This document shows, piece after piece, positions 10,583-23,439 of a stretch of DNA of 64,000 nucleotides. How positions within the stretch are numbered: the stretch's first letter is position 1; each line of letters begins with the position of its first letter. The translations under genes and the position numbers were made by a program. The notes beneath the pieces are model-generated. The model worked only from the letters and a program-made list of their open reading frames with translations. It ran no database searches and was not told the DNA's origin. The stretch is from the NCBI RefSeq assembly GCF_020509005.1, contig NC_063020.1:1736001-1800000 (forward strand), given 5' to 3'. The stretch comes from Fulvia fulva. Lineage: Eukaryota; Ascomycota; Dothideomycetes; Mycosphaerellales; Mycosphaerellaceae.

Positions 10583-12654
10583 ACTTAACGTATCGTACGC
10601 TATACGTAACTAACTCGAAACTTAGAACTCTTTACGCGAGCCGATTAGTATACCTAGTCCGATAACTCCGTCCTACTAGATCCCTATACTAAGTACGCTA
10701 ACACAGAGCGCGCGATTCTCGACTAGCTTCTAGAAGAGGAGGAAGGTAACGAGATATAGCTCGAAATCCCCGATACTCTTAACCTTACTACGTTATTATA
10801 CTAGGGCGACATTATTAAGTATAAGAACGACAATAGGTCCTACGATAATACTCGAAAAGACTTCGCCGTTAAGTTTATAGACGCCTAGGGTCGCGGTAGT
10901 ACCTAGCGTATCCTACTCGAGTAGCTACGTATACTCGACTCGACCTAGCTTTACGATTACGTTAAAAATTAACTAGAAGCTATCTTATACGTACTTCGTA
11001 AGCTCGAAGCCGATTATCGCTAAGCTATCCTAGATAGGGCGGCGTTATATAAGGCTAACGAGCTAAATAAGAAGAAGTTTAAGGATATATATACCGAGTT
11101 ATAAAACACTACGAAGTATAAGTAGGAATATAAGTAAGACCTCGAATAAGTAAACGAGGACTTAAGTAAGGCAAAGTAGGACGTGACTAAGTATAGGAAG
11201 CAGGCTAACGAATAGTATAATTATACTAAGTCTACTAAGAAGGAAGTAAGTATACTTAAGGCTAAGGTAGCCGAACTCGATAGCCTCGTACCTAATAAGA
11301 CCGTACCTACTACTATAGACGTAGTAGGGCTACAATAGAAGATTTAGACGCTCTAGTAGGAACTCGAGGAGGCTAAGCGTAGCCGTACTACCGAGAAACT
11401 AAAGGAACGTAGTGCTCGTTCCCTCTCCGAGTCACGACGCCGCCGCGGTAATAAGCCCGTCGATAAGCCTACCGATAAGCCTATTAATAAGGGGACTAAG
11501 AAGTAGCCTACCGCCCGTAAGTACCGTAAGTAGCGCGTCTACGACTTATCTAATCTAGATTTATCCGACTTATCCTCCGACTCCGATTCCGACGTCGATC
11601 TACCTCCGCGTAAGAGTAAGGATAAGAAGAAGGATAAGAAGAAGAGTAAGGAACTAGTTATTATTAAGGAGGACTACGAGATAGTAGATACTAGCGTCGA
11701 CGTAGTCCGCTATAATCCTACTATATCTAAGGACTTTAAGACTAGTAGCCGCGTCGATATATAGAAGCCTAAGTTCTCTAGTAAGAACTATAGTAAGGAC
11801 TCCCTAAGCCTCGACGAGTAGACTATATAACTTAGTAACAAGTTCGCCGTCTCGACTTTTAAGGACGTACTATCCGCCCTCCGCTTCGTTTAAGAATATA
11901 CTACCGGATTAGTATAGTAGATACTTCGAAACTATATTCTATAGAAGATCCTTATCGGAAAGTATATAGTTAGTAAGCCCTTCAAGTCCGTATAGAAAGC
12001 CCTTAAGTTCCTTAACCGTAACTTCGGCGACTATAACCCCGAAGGTACGGTACGTAATAATATAGACGCTCTAAAGATAGGAGAATTAGATAAGTTCTTT
12101 CTATTCTACGCTAAGTACTAGAAGGAACGCGCTCGCCTACCGCTAGCTTTAAGTCGTAGGTAGGAAGCTCTTAAGCTAAAGAAGAAGCTTAGCTTTAAGT
12201 ACCGTACCCGTCTTATATAACTTACGGAATTTAAGATAGTCGAGGGCCTAGCTTCGTAATACTATCGCCTAGAGAGCGAGATAGTCTAGCTCGATATCGA
12301 CCTACCTCGAAAGGTTAACGATAATAAGGACAATAAGAAGCTATCTAGTAGTAAGCCTCCGGGCGCGACGCTAGGTATAACTACGCCTACTATCGGCTAG
12401 GTAACACCGCTAGCAATTCCTACTAATACTAGTACACCGCTTAGTCGCTTACCGTATACTAACTAGGCCTTACTTCTATAGAAGGACCGGCCTAAGTAAT
12501 ATAAGAACCTCGTACTACTTACCTTAGATTAGTATACCTAGATTATTATAAGCGGTAGCTACCTACGGTACCGCGGTACCGGATACGCCTTAGAAGTAGC
12601 TAGCTATCTACTCGACCTCTACGAGCGCCCTAAGCGAAAGACCGCTAATAATAG
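10583..12654 (+). pseudogene. G1 gag, RIP-inactivated
   Basis: Only TAG/TAA stops break a long Lys/Glu-rich frame. The N-terminal half is strongly charged and coiled-coil-like (KANELNKKKFKDIYTEL). It is followed by a Ser/Asp and Lys-rich linker (DLSSDSDSDVDLPPRKSKDK) and a more globular capsid-like region. Near the end is a degraded CCHC-like knuckle in which Cys and His codons read as Tyr (SGSYLRYRGTGYALEV), the usual RIP effect of TGC/CAC to TAC. The start codon is not identifiable. The frame is cut at 12654 by LINE-B1; the TSD gaccgctaataatag is at 12640-12654 and 17649-17663. Confidence 0.75.
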
Positions 12655-15600
12655 ATAGATTTGTTATTCCCCTATTCTAGGACCCTATCCGGCCTATATA
12701 GGTATATATCTATTATTATATATAAAGGGAAACCCGAATAGGTAAAAACCCTTCCCGCCCCCGACTACTCCTTATCTAGATTAGCTTTCTCTCTAAACGT
12801 ACGTAGCCTATGTTACTACCCCGTTAGCCCCCGCTCCTAGCCGGTCTCGTCGCGCTACGTCGTGCCCTCTCTTCCTATACTGCTCCTACTAGGCGGTACT
12901 GTTCTAGCCAGCCCTTCTCTAGTATCTAGTTTATAATACGCCGTAGGTCCTTAGCGTTGTTAAGAAGTGCCCTAATCGTCCGGTTCCTTGCCTTTACTAT
13001 CTACTCCCCCCTTCCTAGCGACTACCTCGGATAGACGAGGAGTACGTACCGTACGTTCTAGGAGTAAGAGCCGTAGGGGTAGCTAGTATTCGTGTATCCT
13101 AGAACCTTCCTCTATAATAGGTACCCCTAGAGGCCGATGTGTTCGCTTCGTAGTTAGGTTACTATACTACTCTATACCCTCGTAAGGCGGTATTAGATAA
13201 GCTTCGGGGGTTACTTAACCGCGGATTTCGTAGCTAACTATTCCTTAGGTTATCCCGCTAGCTAAGGGCGTCTACTATACCCTATACCCTAGTTGTTCTA
13301 CCTCTCTTTCTATAGTTGCTCTATAAACGACTTCTTACCTTCCTATCGTATTACTAGCTATTCGTCCCTTACCCGGTAGTTCGGCTCGTTTCCGGGTCGA
13401 ATACCCTTATACGCTAGTACTTATTCGCGGCCCTTACGACTATACTAGCGATAACCTTCTATACTAGGTACTATACCGACTTGCCTAAGTAGGAGGTCCG
13501 TAGTCCCTAGACATATAGGTCGATCGGCGGTATAGCGGTCTCGTACTTAAGTATCCTTATTAGTGTCGACTTATATGCCCCGGTGACCTTCCTTAGGCAT
13601 TGGTTTTAGATCTTCGCTAGCGGCGCGACGAGTCCCTTTAATAGGTAGGCCCTCTCGCCTAAGGACTACACTTAGCTACTATAGGTAAGGACTGGCCGTA
13701 TAATAGCCGTATATAGAAGTCGTAACTACCGAAAGTCCGCCCCCTATATAGACGTAGTAAGCCTCTAGTATAATACTATATTCTGTTTAGCTTTCCGTAA
13801 TATTACCTATACGTACTTCCTCTACCGTAGCGCCGGGTCTACCTATAGTCCGAGGATCCTTAGCTAATTTACCGGGTTAGTCGTATACCTCTATATCTAG
13901 ATAGAAGCTTATATATTATAGAACCGTGGCCGGCGCGTAAAGTGTATTAGATTGTACTTTTCTAGGGCAAACCGAGCCCCGTACCTCCTAGCCTAGTCCT
14001 CGTAGATCTTGTACTTCTCTTCTAGTAGCCTATAGTTCTCCTTAGTCGAGGAAGACTACGCTAGGATGTTCGTATTGTCTACGGAGCCGCTCGTAGCGGT
14101 GTTCTAGGATTCTAGGGCTAGGAGTAGCGTCGCTATAAAGAAGAGGAATAGAATAGGTACTAGCGTTAAGCCTTACGGGATTCTAGTATAGACTGCTTAA
14201 AATAGGCTTCTATACTAGCCGACTAGGATCGACGTGCTACGGCTTTAGAGGTAGGACCGTACGAAGTTAATAAGCTACTTAGGGAGTCCTTTCGACCTTA
14301 GGATATAGAGTAGCCGCGGGTATAACACGTAGTCGAAGGCTCCCGATATGTCTAGGCTAAGTAAGGAAGCTACCTTGTCCCTATTCTTATACTAGATAGC
14401 CTTTACCTAAGAGGTGATAAGTTCTATCGCGGATAGCGTCGATCGCTATAGGCGCGTACCTATCTAGGTATCCGGGAGTAGGGAGTATTCCTCTACCGCC
14501 TCGGAGAGTCTCGTTATAACTAGCTTCTTAAGCGCCTTCCTAAGAGTATTAAGGAGCGCAATTAGGCGGTACGACTTTACCTACGTATAGTCTTCCTTTT
14601 ACGGCTTACGTAGGACTACGATTGTCGATTATTTAAATACTATCGGGTAGTATCCGGTCTATAGGTAGGCGTTGAAGATCGCTATAACTACTAGGGCTAG
14701 TTAATCTCTATACTTCTTTAGTAGCTCGTTTAGGATCCTATCCGGCCCCGGGGCTTTCTTTGCCGGTAACTTCCTAAGTATAGCGGCAACTTCTCCCTCG
14801 GACACCTCCTATCGGACCGCGATACTAGGGGCTAGGGGAGTAGAGCTGTTTATGTCGCTTAGATTAGCCTCGACTAGGGGCGGGAAGAACTTACTAGCTA
14901 GTAGACGCGCCTTAGCCTCGGGGTTGCTAACCGGGCTACTAGGCGATTTTAGCGCTAGGATAGAGAAGGAGGGGCCCTATAAGGGTCCTATCGGGCCTAT
15001 TTCGCTAGCTTCTATATCCTCGCTAGCTTGCCGGCGATTTCTTCTACTATAGCCCTCTAGCCGACTACTTTCTCCCTCCGTATTATAGCTTTCTTCTATT
15101 AGTATACCTCCCTATATACGTTCTAGGCCTCCTCGCTATAGCTGCTCGTCTATACCCGGTAGGCTCTCCTTGCTTCTCTTACTACCGTAGTACACTTCGG
15201 CGTCTAGTATAGTTTAGACTATGTTGTTAGTTAGGTAAGTGGAACGTAAAGCGAGGTCGCTTTTCTTATTTCGTCTATTAACCCTTAGACTACCTCGTCT
15301 ATCTCGTCTTTACTAATGTATTACTACTACGCGATCTAGACTAGCCTCTCGGAGTTATCGAGGTACGCCTAGATGTTAGCCTAGTAGGCCTTTCCCTAGG
15401 TTGGCTTAGGGGTTCTCGCTAGTATACGTTATATCTATATCGTAATAGAGGTCCTAACTAGTATATAGTCTAACGACGCCTCGAGTTTATATTCGATCCT
15501 ATAGTAGGTTACCGTATAGTAGTAGCTATCTAAGATCTAGGAGAGGTCGATCGTGCCTTAGAGTCCCCCTCTCTTCTAGGTACCTAGGTCCTTCGGGGTA

Positions 15601-17648
15601 TTAAGGGCAATTACGTTACTCGCTATTAAGTCGAGTACTTTGTCGGCTATAGGGTGCGGCTATATAAGGCTTTCCTAGGAAGGGTAGTGTATATTAAAGT
15701 CTCCTACTACGATGTAGTACCCTTGTCTCTTAAGCGCACTATCTAGGTATCTATAGACCCTAAGGTCGCGGCTAGACCTCGAGGCTAGCGGTTATATATA
15801 TAGGTTGTGTATCTAGGTACTACCTTTATAGAGGGAGGTAATATCGCCCCCGCCTTCTTCGTCTACGTAGTACACTACCTCCTAGTCGGATTCTAGTATG
15901 TCCTTGCTAATATAGAAGTACGTACGGGGTCTACTATCGCCTCGTAGGTATGTCGTATAGCCTAGTAACTTATAGGTCGTTAGTCTCTTATAGTACGGGT
16001 TAATCTATAGCTCCTAGATTACTAGGACGTAGTAGACGTACGGGTCCGCCTCGTAGAGGAAATGGTTCTAGACTATATCCTTACTATAGTTGACGTTATA
16101 CTAGATAATACTAAGCGTATCGAGGCTAGTTATCGGTATCGACAATTATTTCCTCTATAGCGTCCTATATCCTACTACCTTATACGTCCTAGTCTACGCC
16201 TAATAGCTATATACTAAAGGGGAGCCGGGCCTAGTTAGATTCCCTCGCCGTAGCTAGTAGAGTACGTAGCCTCCCGTACGCCCTAGGTTACGTATCCTTT
16301 ATATCGTTCTCGGCCCTAGGGTACTTATACCCGACCGCCGGTAGCTAGTTCCGGTATAGGCTAGCCTTACGGTCGCCGTAGAATCTTAGGGCGACGGTTC
16401 TGTTTATAATTGCCTTGTTTTTCGCTAGTTTCCGCTATAGACATTCCGCGCTATACGATAGGTAGTGCCCCGGACAGTTCGCGTACCGTCTCGTAGCTAA
16501 TATATAGTCCCTAGATATATAATCTCCTATATAGTTCGAGTAGGCCTACTTATTTATATACGTATAGGTTTGGTGTCTATACTATTAGCATTTGAAGCAT
16601 TAGAGGACACGAAAGGATAAGGAGTGCTTTTCTACTATCTTAAGGCTATATTACTAGATTAGGCCTTATTCTATCGCTAGATCCGCCGCTTTCGCATCTT
16701 ATAGCTATACTATTAGCGCCGAGGCCTTCTTACCTTCTAGCTATTTCCTATAGAGCCAAGTCGCCTTCTAGATTAGAGAGTTAAGAGTGACCGGGTTGTC
16801 CTCTTAGAGAGTACGTAGGTGACCTTAGTTAGTTAGGTCGAACTCCTTAGGTATATCGTAGACTAGGATCGTAAATTACTTCGTTAAGACCTTCGCTAAT
16901 ACCGTAACCTTAGATACCTACTATAGCTATGCCTCTAGGTGCCTCCTAGTAGTAGTAGAGCTAGTATAGATCTATAGAGTGCCGTTAGACTATTAGTTCA
17001 CTACGACTACCCCTAGTTAGTTAATCCGTTAGGCGAGCTCCTTGTTTAATAGCTTCGTAACTTCGGCCTAGTCTTCCTTTACTATAATGCGGATCGTGAC
17101 TATATCGTGCGTTAGGCGGGGGCCTAGTACCGATGCCGCGACCGATGCCTAGCTATAGGGGTATTAATTCCGGGTGGCCTTACTAATCGCCTAGGATGTC
17201 GTCCTTATTTCTTATTAGCCTCGGTAATACGATAGTATAAGCGCCGTACGTAGCTGAGTGATCATTACCTATAGAGACCGGTATAGGAGCTAATCGTTAG
17301 TTTCTATACTTTTTACGTCCTCTATAAGTTGCTACTAGTTGTCTTAGGGGAGCTTCGCCTATAGAGCCGTAGGCGCCGTCCGTACCGTAGCCTAGGCTAC
17401 TATTACCTAGGAGCTACCTAATGTAGCTAGGCACCTCCGCGGCGTTTAGAGCTAAAGAAATGAAATAGGGTAAAGAGAACTTTAAGCTATCTAGATTAAA
17501 TAAGGTAGAACTCTCTCAATTCTAGGGGTAGTGGCCTACTTTATATATCGTTAGAATAGCCTTAATAAGCGCTTTCGAATGTGTCGTGTTTTAGGGCTAT
17601 AATAGATCTAATCGAATATAAATGATATTCGTGTCTAAAGCTTATATC
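12655..17648 (-). mobile_element. LINE-B1, near full-length Tad1-like non-LTR retrotransposon
   Basis: The 4994-bp element lies in minus orientation with 15-bp TSDs. Its 3' end, at 12655, carries a (ctat)n tail preceded by the 3' motif shared by the other LINEs. ORF1 occupies roughly 16200-17400 and includes degraded zinc knuckles. ORF2 carries an APE-type endonuclease (GDFNIHYPS, about 15690) and reverse transcriptase (KKAPGPDRILNELL about 14720-14765; FVDD-like SVDNTN about 14070). It is nearly identical to LINE-B2 in opposite orientation, including most RIP-type changes. Family placement in the Tad1 group is from general layout, not a tree. Confidence 0.85.
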
Positions 17649-17663
17649 GACCGCTAATAATAG

Positions 17664-20600
17664 TCTAACCGCTATAGTAGTAGGACTACCGGTAGAAAAC
17701 GCCTAGACTAATATCTAAGCGTAATAGATAATAGTCCGATATAGGAAGTATTATATTAGTATAAGTACTATTACTTACCTTACGAACATAAATACGAATA
17801 TAAATATTACGGTATAAGAACAGTATAGGCATTTTCCTTATAAGCCCGTCCGAACACGCCCTCTATAGAAGTAGATAAAGGATCCGAAGTCTCGTATTAC
17901 TTTAAAGTAGAGGGTAGGGTAAATAGATATTATATATATACCTTTCTCGATGACGGTACTAACTCTACACTCGTAAACACTTCCTACGCGCAAAAACACA
18001 ACTTCTATTTATATAATATTGAACCTTTTACTCTCAGACTAGGGGACGGCTCGTAAGCCCCTACTATTATTTCAAAAGTAATAAACATCGAGCTTAACCT
18101 ATAGGGCTATACCGAAATCGTAAAGTGTCTAGTTACTAACACTTACTACGACATCGTATTAGGCTTAGGTTAGTACGTAAAACATAGCCCTTATAAGGAC
18201 TAGAAGCGACACAGAATTATATTTAATAATACTAGCTACCGTAGCTACTCCCTTTACTAGGATATTATACTACCTATAGTCTTACCTCCTACTAAAACAC
18301 TAGTAACCCCTCTACTAGACTATAAGTGCCTTAAACGACTAGACATCTCCGCTATACCGGTCTCTTAACCTATCGAAGGAGTTAGCGTAGAGCGTGTTAG
18401 GTACGGTATAAGTAAAGGCGATATTAAGCAAATTAGCCTCTACGAACTCCGTAAGCTATCTCGTATAAAGGGGGCTAAAGTCTATACAATATAGATCAAC
18501 CCGCGCGAGACTTACGCTAGTAAGAGCGTAGCTAACCCCGTAACTATATAAGTATTAGGCCTATATACTATAACAGTACGAAAAGTTATAGGTAGTAAAG
18601 CTACCTTCGCCTACGCTATATACGTCGAAGATTCCTATTACCGTATACTACGATACCGCTAAGAGTACTAGGCGGAAGTGTACGCTATAAGCGTAGTAGA
18701 TTACGATGTCTTTATAGAGAAGTTATATAGGAAGGAGAAGGAAGCCGATATAGCGAAGTTACTAGCCTACTACTAGTATAGAAAGGACCTCTTCTTTAAA
18801 GTAGAATTAAGTAAGCTACCTCCGTATCGACTAGGCTTAGATCACGAGATTAAGCTGAAGTACAATACTAGACCACCTTTCAAATGCCTATATCTAATAT
18901 CTAATAAAGAGTCTAAGGTAGTAAAAGCTTAAGTCGACGACTAGCTCGAGAAAGGTAACATCTAGCGTAGTAATTTACTAGCCGCTTCGCTAGTTATTAT
19001 TATACGTAAACCGGGCGGCGATCTACGAGTATATATTGACTACCGAGCTTTAAATACTATTATAGTCAAGTCTAGGTACCCTATTCCGCTTATCTAAGAC
19101 ACCCTAAACCGGATTAGTAGGAAGAAGTACTTTACTAAGCTCGACGTTATCGTCGTATTTAATCGCCTACGTATTATAGAAGGCGATGAATAGAAGACTA
19201 CCTTTATAACACGGCATAGGTAGTTCGAATACTTAGTTATACCCTTTAGATTATATAATACCCCTAGTACGTTCTAGTTATATATTAACGATACCCTACG
19301 AGAGTACCTCGATAACTTTACCTCTACGTACCTTAATAACGCTCTAATCTTTAGCGACACTCTCGAGGAGCATATCGAGTATATAGACAAGGTGATAGCT
19401 AAGCTTTAGGAGGCCGGCCTCTAGCTTAATATCGATAAGTACGAGTTCTACGTCTAGGAGACTAAGTACCTAGGCCTTATTATTAGTACTAATAGGATTA
19501 AGATAGATAAGGGAAAGATCGCTACGATTTAGGAATAGGAGACCCCTCGTAACCTAACGGATATCTTATTATTCCTAGGATTCTATAACTTCTATCGTAG
19601 GTTTATTCGTAACTACTTAGGCATTACGTATCCTATAATATAACTTACTAAGAAGGACGTACCTTAGCTATAAGATGACACCTATTAGTAAGCCTTCAAC
19701 CGTATAAAGTAAGCCTTTATAGAAGATGACATCGTACTCGTATATTTCGTAGCTAGTAGAGAAACTAAACTTAAAACGGACGTATCGGATTCCGTAACGG
19801 CTACTATTATGTCGTAAAAGGGTAATAATAGTATTTAGCGCCCGGTTATATTTATATTAAAGAAGATGTTACTATAGGAATGTAACTATAATATCTATAA
19901 CAAGGAGTTACTCGCTATCGTTAGGGCGTTCGAGGAGTAGAAACCGGAGCTTATATCTAGGGATATCGACGGCGATAAGACCGACTTCGAGCACCTTACC
20001 GACGAGAGCGGCAAGCCTATCCTCGTATACTCTAATTATAAGAACCTAGAATAGTTTATAAGTACGAAGGTACTAAACCGCCGGTAGGTACGCTAGTCTA
20101 AATTCTTGTTATAGTTCTACTTTAAGATCGTATATATCCCTAGTAAAAGCAATATTAAGCCCGATACGCTTACTCGTCGTCCGTAAGACATTCTAGCTAG
20201 TAATAACGACCTACGGCGATAGTACTAAGAATAGACGCTACTACCTAAATATTGCTTCCTTAATATCTTACCTATATAAATTCGCCCCGGGCGATAAGAT
20301 AATGACCTAATAACAGAAGTGCGTATAGCCTACGGTAAACTAGAGATATAGTAAGCGTTACGGTAGCTAGATACCGGAGAACTATATTAGCTCCTAAGGC
20401 GATACCGTATAGACGATACTAATACCGTAGCTATAGGCGGATTAATATATATTAGGAATAGATACGGCGGCTATAACGTTTTTGTTCCAGATATACCTAA
20501 TCTACGCTTTAAGGTGTTCTAGGCTTACTATAGTATACCTTCCGCTAGCTACCCTAGACAAGCAAAGACCTACGAGCTTATTACTAGAGACTTCGCCTAG

Positions 20601-21782
20601 CCTAGTCTATCGTAATACGTCCGTAATAAGATCTTTAAGTACTATAAATACCGCTTATCAAAACCCTCGTAGACGTAATACTCTAGGCTACTAAAACTGC
20701 TACTAATTCCCTTTAAGCTCTAGAATAAGATCGTAATAGACTTTGTAGTTAGCTTACTAGAAAGTACGGGTAGCTACGACGGTATAATATATAAGAATGT
20801 TTTGACTATTACTAACCGTACGGGTAAGGGCTCTTATATAATCCTAGTAAAGGAGATAACCGTAGAATATATTACGTATATCTTCGTCCGGGACTACTAC
20901 CGTCTCTACGGCCTACCTCTGTCGATTATGACTAATAGGGGCAGCTAATAGCTTTCTGCTTTCTAGCGTAGGCTCTACGAGCTCGTCGGCGTAGATTATA
21001 AACTATCTACCGCCTTCTATTCTTAAACGGACGGCTAATCTAAGAATACAAATAAGGGGATAGAGAAGTACCTCCGTGCCTTTACTAACTACGCTTAGAA
21101 CGATTAGGTAGATTAGCTACTACTTACTAAATTCGTAAAGAATAACTATATTACTAAAGCTATAGGTGTTTCGCTATTCTTCGCCGAGCGTAGCCGTAAT
21201 CCGCGTACTAGTAACTTTAATAGTAACTTCTCGAGGCGCCTTATACCTACTAAGTAACGTATTAGTACTAAGAAAGCGGAGCGCTTCGTATAGTAGATAA
21301 AGGACTTCTACGAGTACCTATACGAGTGCCTCCGTTATAATCAAGCCCTATAAGCTAATAATATAAACATATACCGTACCGTACCGCCTAGATACTAGGA
21401 AGGCGACCGCGTTTATAATAATACTAAGAACTAGAAGTCATCGTGACTATCTAAGAAGCTCGACGTAAAGTAGTACGGACCGGTCACTATTACCGCTATA
21501 CTAGGACAGAACGTATATAGAGTTAACCTCGACAAGACCCGTATACGAGTATATAACTTGTTCTACGCGAACCTTCTACGACCGGCGGATCCCGAGGATA
21601 ATATACGTCCCCCGCTAATTAAGGTTATAGATAATATAGGCAATACGTTTAAAACGTAGGAGATTAAGCGTATTCTAGATTTAAAGCCGAAGGGTAGAGG
21701 CATTACTATACTAGTGAAGTAGTAGGGATATTTAGATAGTAAGTCTACTTAGGAGCCCGCGAGCGTAGTATATAAAGATATA
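17664..21782 (+). pseudogene. G1 pol: protease, RT, RNase H, integrase, chromodomain (RIPped)
   Basis: The domains are readable in order. The protease region is near 17940-18200 (LRLGDGS). RT is at about 18840-19450, with [17 protein letters not shown] and FTKLDV; its catalytic YxDD is altered to YLNN (about 19320). RNase H is near 19780-20100 (TDVSDSVTATIMS; YNKELLAIVRAFEE). Integrase is near 20500-21250 (KIVIDFV; GLPLSIMTNRGS). A C-terminal chromodomain is near 21660-21780 (EIKRILDLKPKGRGITILVK), marking a chromovirus that targets heterochromatin marks. Stops are TAG/TAA at expected Gln/Trp positions. The frame continues beyond the LINE-E insertion at 42349, as AS-VVYKDI then PKVVIDF. Confidence 0.88.
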
Positions 21783-23439
21783 GATAGATAGATAGATAAA
21801 TTATTCATTCGCCTATTTTAGTGCCCTATAGCCTATATAGGTCTCTCGCTATTTAGGTCTATTTGTGTAGGTAGGAAACCCGATTAACGGATAAAAACCT
21901 CCTCGTCTTTACCCTCCTCGTTCTTTCCTGTCTTGTCCCTTCGTTCTCCTTCCTTTAGGGTACGCTAGTGTTATAGTTATTACCCTATAACTACCTTGCC
22001 CGTAACCCTAGTAATGTCCTCCTCTCGATTCCCTTTCTCCCTTCTATTTCCCCGGCTCTTCTCTCTCTCTCCCTCCTCTCTAACCACCTTTCCGTTTCTA
22101 CTACTAGGGAGAATTGCTCTAGGTAGTCCTCGTTAAGGATCTATCTTGTTACTCTCCTTATATCTTGTCTGTTCTAGATAATGGCCTAGTATTGCCTATC
22201 TCTTGCCTTCGCCCTCTACTAGCTTCTCCCTTTTACCTACTTAGTACAGTTTAGCACTATATACTCCGGGTTTTAGGATAGGTAGCTATAGGGGTAACGT
22301 TTAGAATCGTATCCTAGGACTCTTCTTTAGTATAAGTATACTCTTAGCCTAATGTACTTAGAGCAAATCTAGATAGCTATACTTGCTTCCGCCCTCTTTA
22401 GGTCTTTATAGATAAGGTAGTTATACCTCCCGAAGGTCCTAGCCGCTAGTAGGACTCCTAGCCTTACCGGTTTTTAGTTCTAACGCCTTTCCTATAGGTG
22501 ACCTACGATCCTTTCTACTTAGCTTTGCTTCTTTTTCCCTTTGTCCCCTATATTAGCTTGCTCCCTTAGAGCTTCTCTCTATTTAAGGGCTACTAGGATT
22601 TCCTATAATGTTTTTAGGTCTACTTCCTTCTATAGGATTATATATAGCTAGTTAGGTCTTCTCCTCCTCTCCTACTAGGTTCTTATCCTTTAAGTAGCTA
22701 CTTAGATAGTTCTCTAGGCTAGGTATACTAATGTCTTCTCTACGTATTAACACCTTATACCCTAGAGGTACTCCCTAATAGGGGCTGTACCTAATTCCAT
22801 TTCTATTGTCCTATAAGGGGTTGACTTATATACCCCTAGTACTCTCTTTAGGTAGGCTACCTACGCTCTATTAAGGGGGTCCTTAATTCTCTTCGGGATA
22901 TGTTTTTCCGCTACCTAAATTGCTACTCTATATAGTATTACGGGCTTAATAATAGCCTTATATATAGTCTAGGCCTTTATAAAGGTCGCCTCCTAGGTTA
23001 ACGTAGTAAGTCTCTCGATTAATTATCTATTAGTGTCCGCTCTCGCTTACGCCTTCTTTACTTATAGTCCCTAGCTAAGTTTTGGGTCTAGCTATATCCT
23101 AAGGACTCTAAGTTCCCTTATAGGATAGGTCTCGAACCCCTAGATTTTTACTAGTACTACTAAGTTATGTTTTGTCTTTACCTTACTAAAATAGATAAGT
23201 TAGTACTTATCCGGTACGAATTTTGCCCTATACTCTCTTACCTACTTTTCGTATTATCTATATCTCTCCTCTAGGAGTACGCAGTTTTCCTCTATAGACC
23301 CCGACTACGCTAGGATATTTGTATTATCTACAAACCCCGATACTAAGGTGTTTACTATTTCTACGAGTAAAGGATTAACGAAGTCGCCTATTCTACTACC
23401 GAAGGTACCTATCTTCGAGGCTATATCCTACTATTAGGG
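21783..23439 (-). mobile_element. LINE-E, 3' portion
   Basis: In minus orientation, the (tatc)n tail is at 21783-21800 and ORF2's C-terminal part lies above it. The RT motif is readable as VSGFVDNTNILA (about 23300-23345), followed by the usual downstream region. The left TSD tatataaagatata is at 21769-21782, and the same 14 bases are at 42335-42348, the 5' end of LINE-E. The join with the piece at 33420-33584 across LINE-B2 is not clean: both pieces seem to cover the segment just before the FVDD motif, so a rearrangement or a second LINE may be involved. Confidence 0.65.

Noticed and set aside
14852..15052. 66-residue frame, repeated at 25876-26076 on the other strand
   Set aside because: It is an antisense shadow of LINE-B ORF2; its repetition only shows that B1 and B2 are inverted copies.
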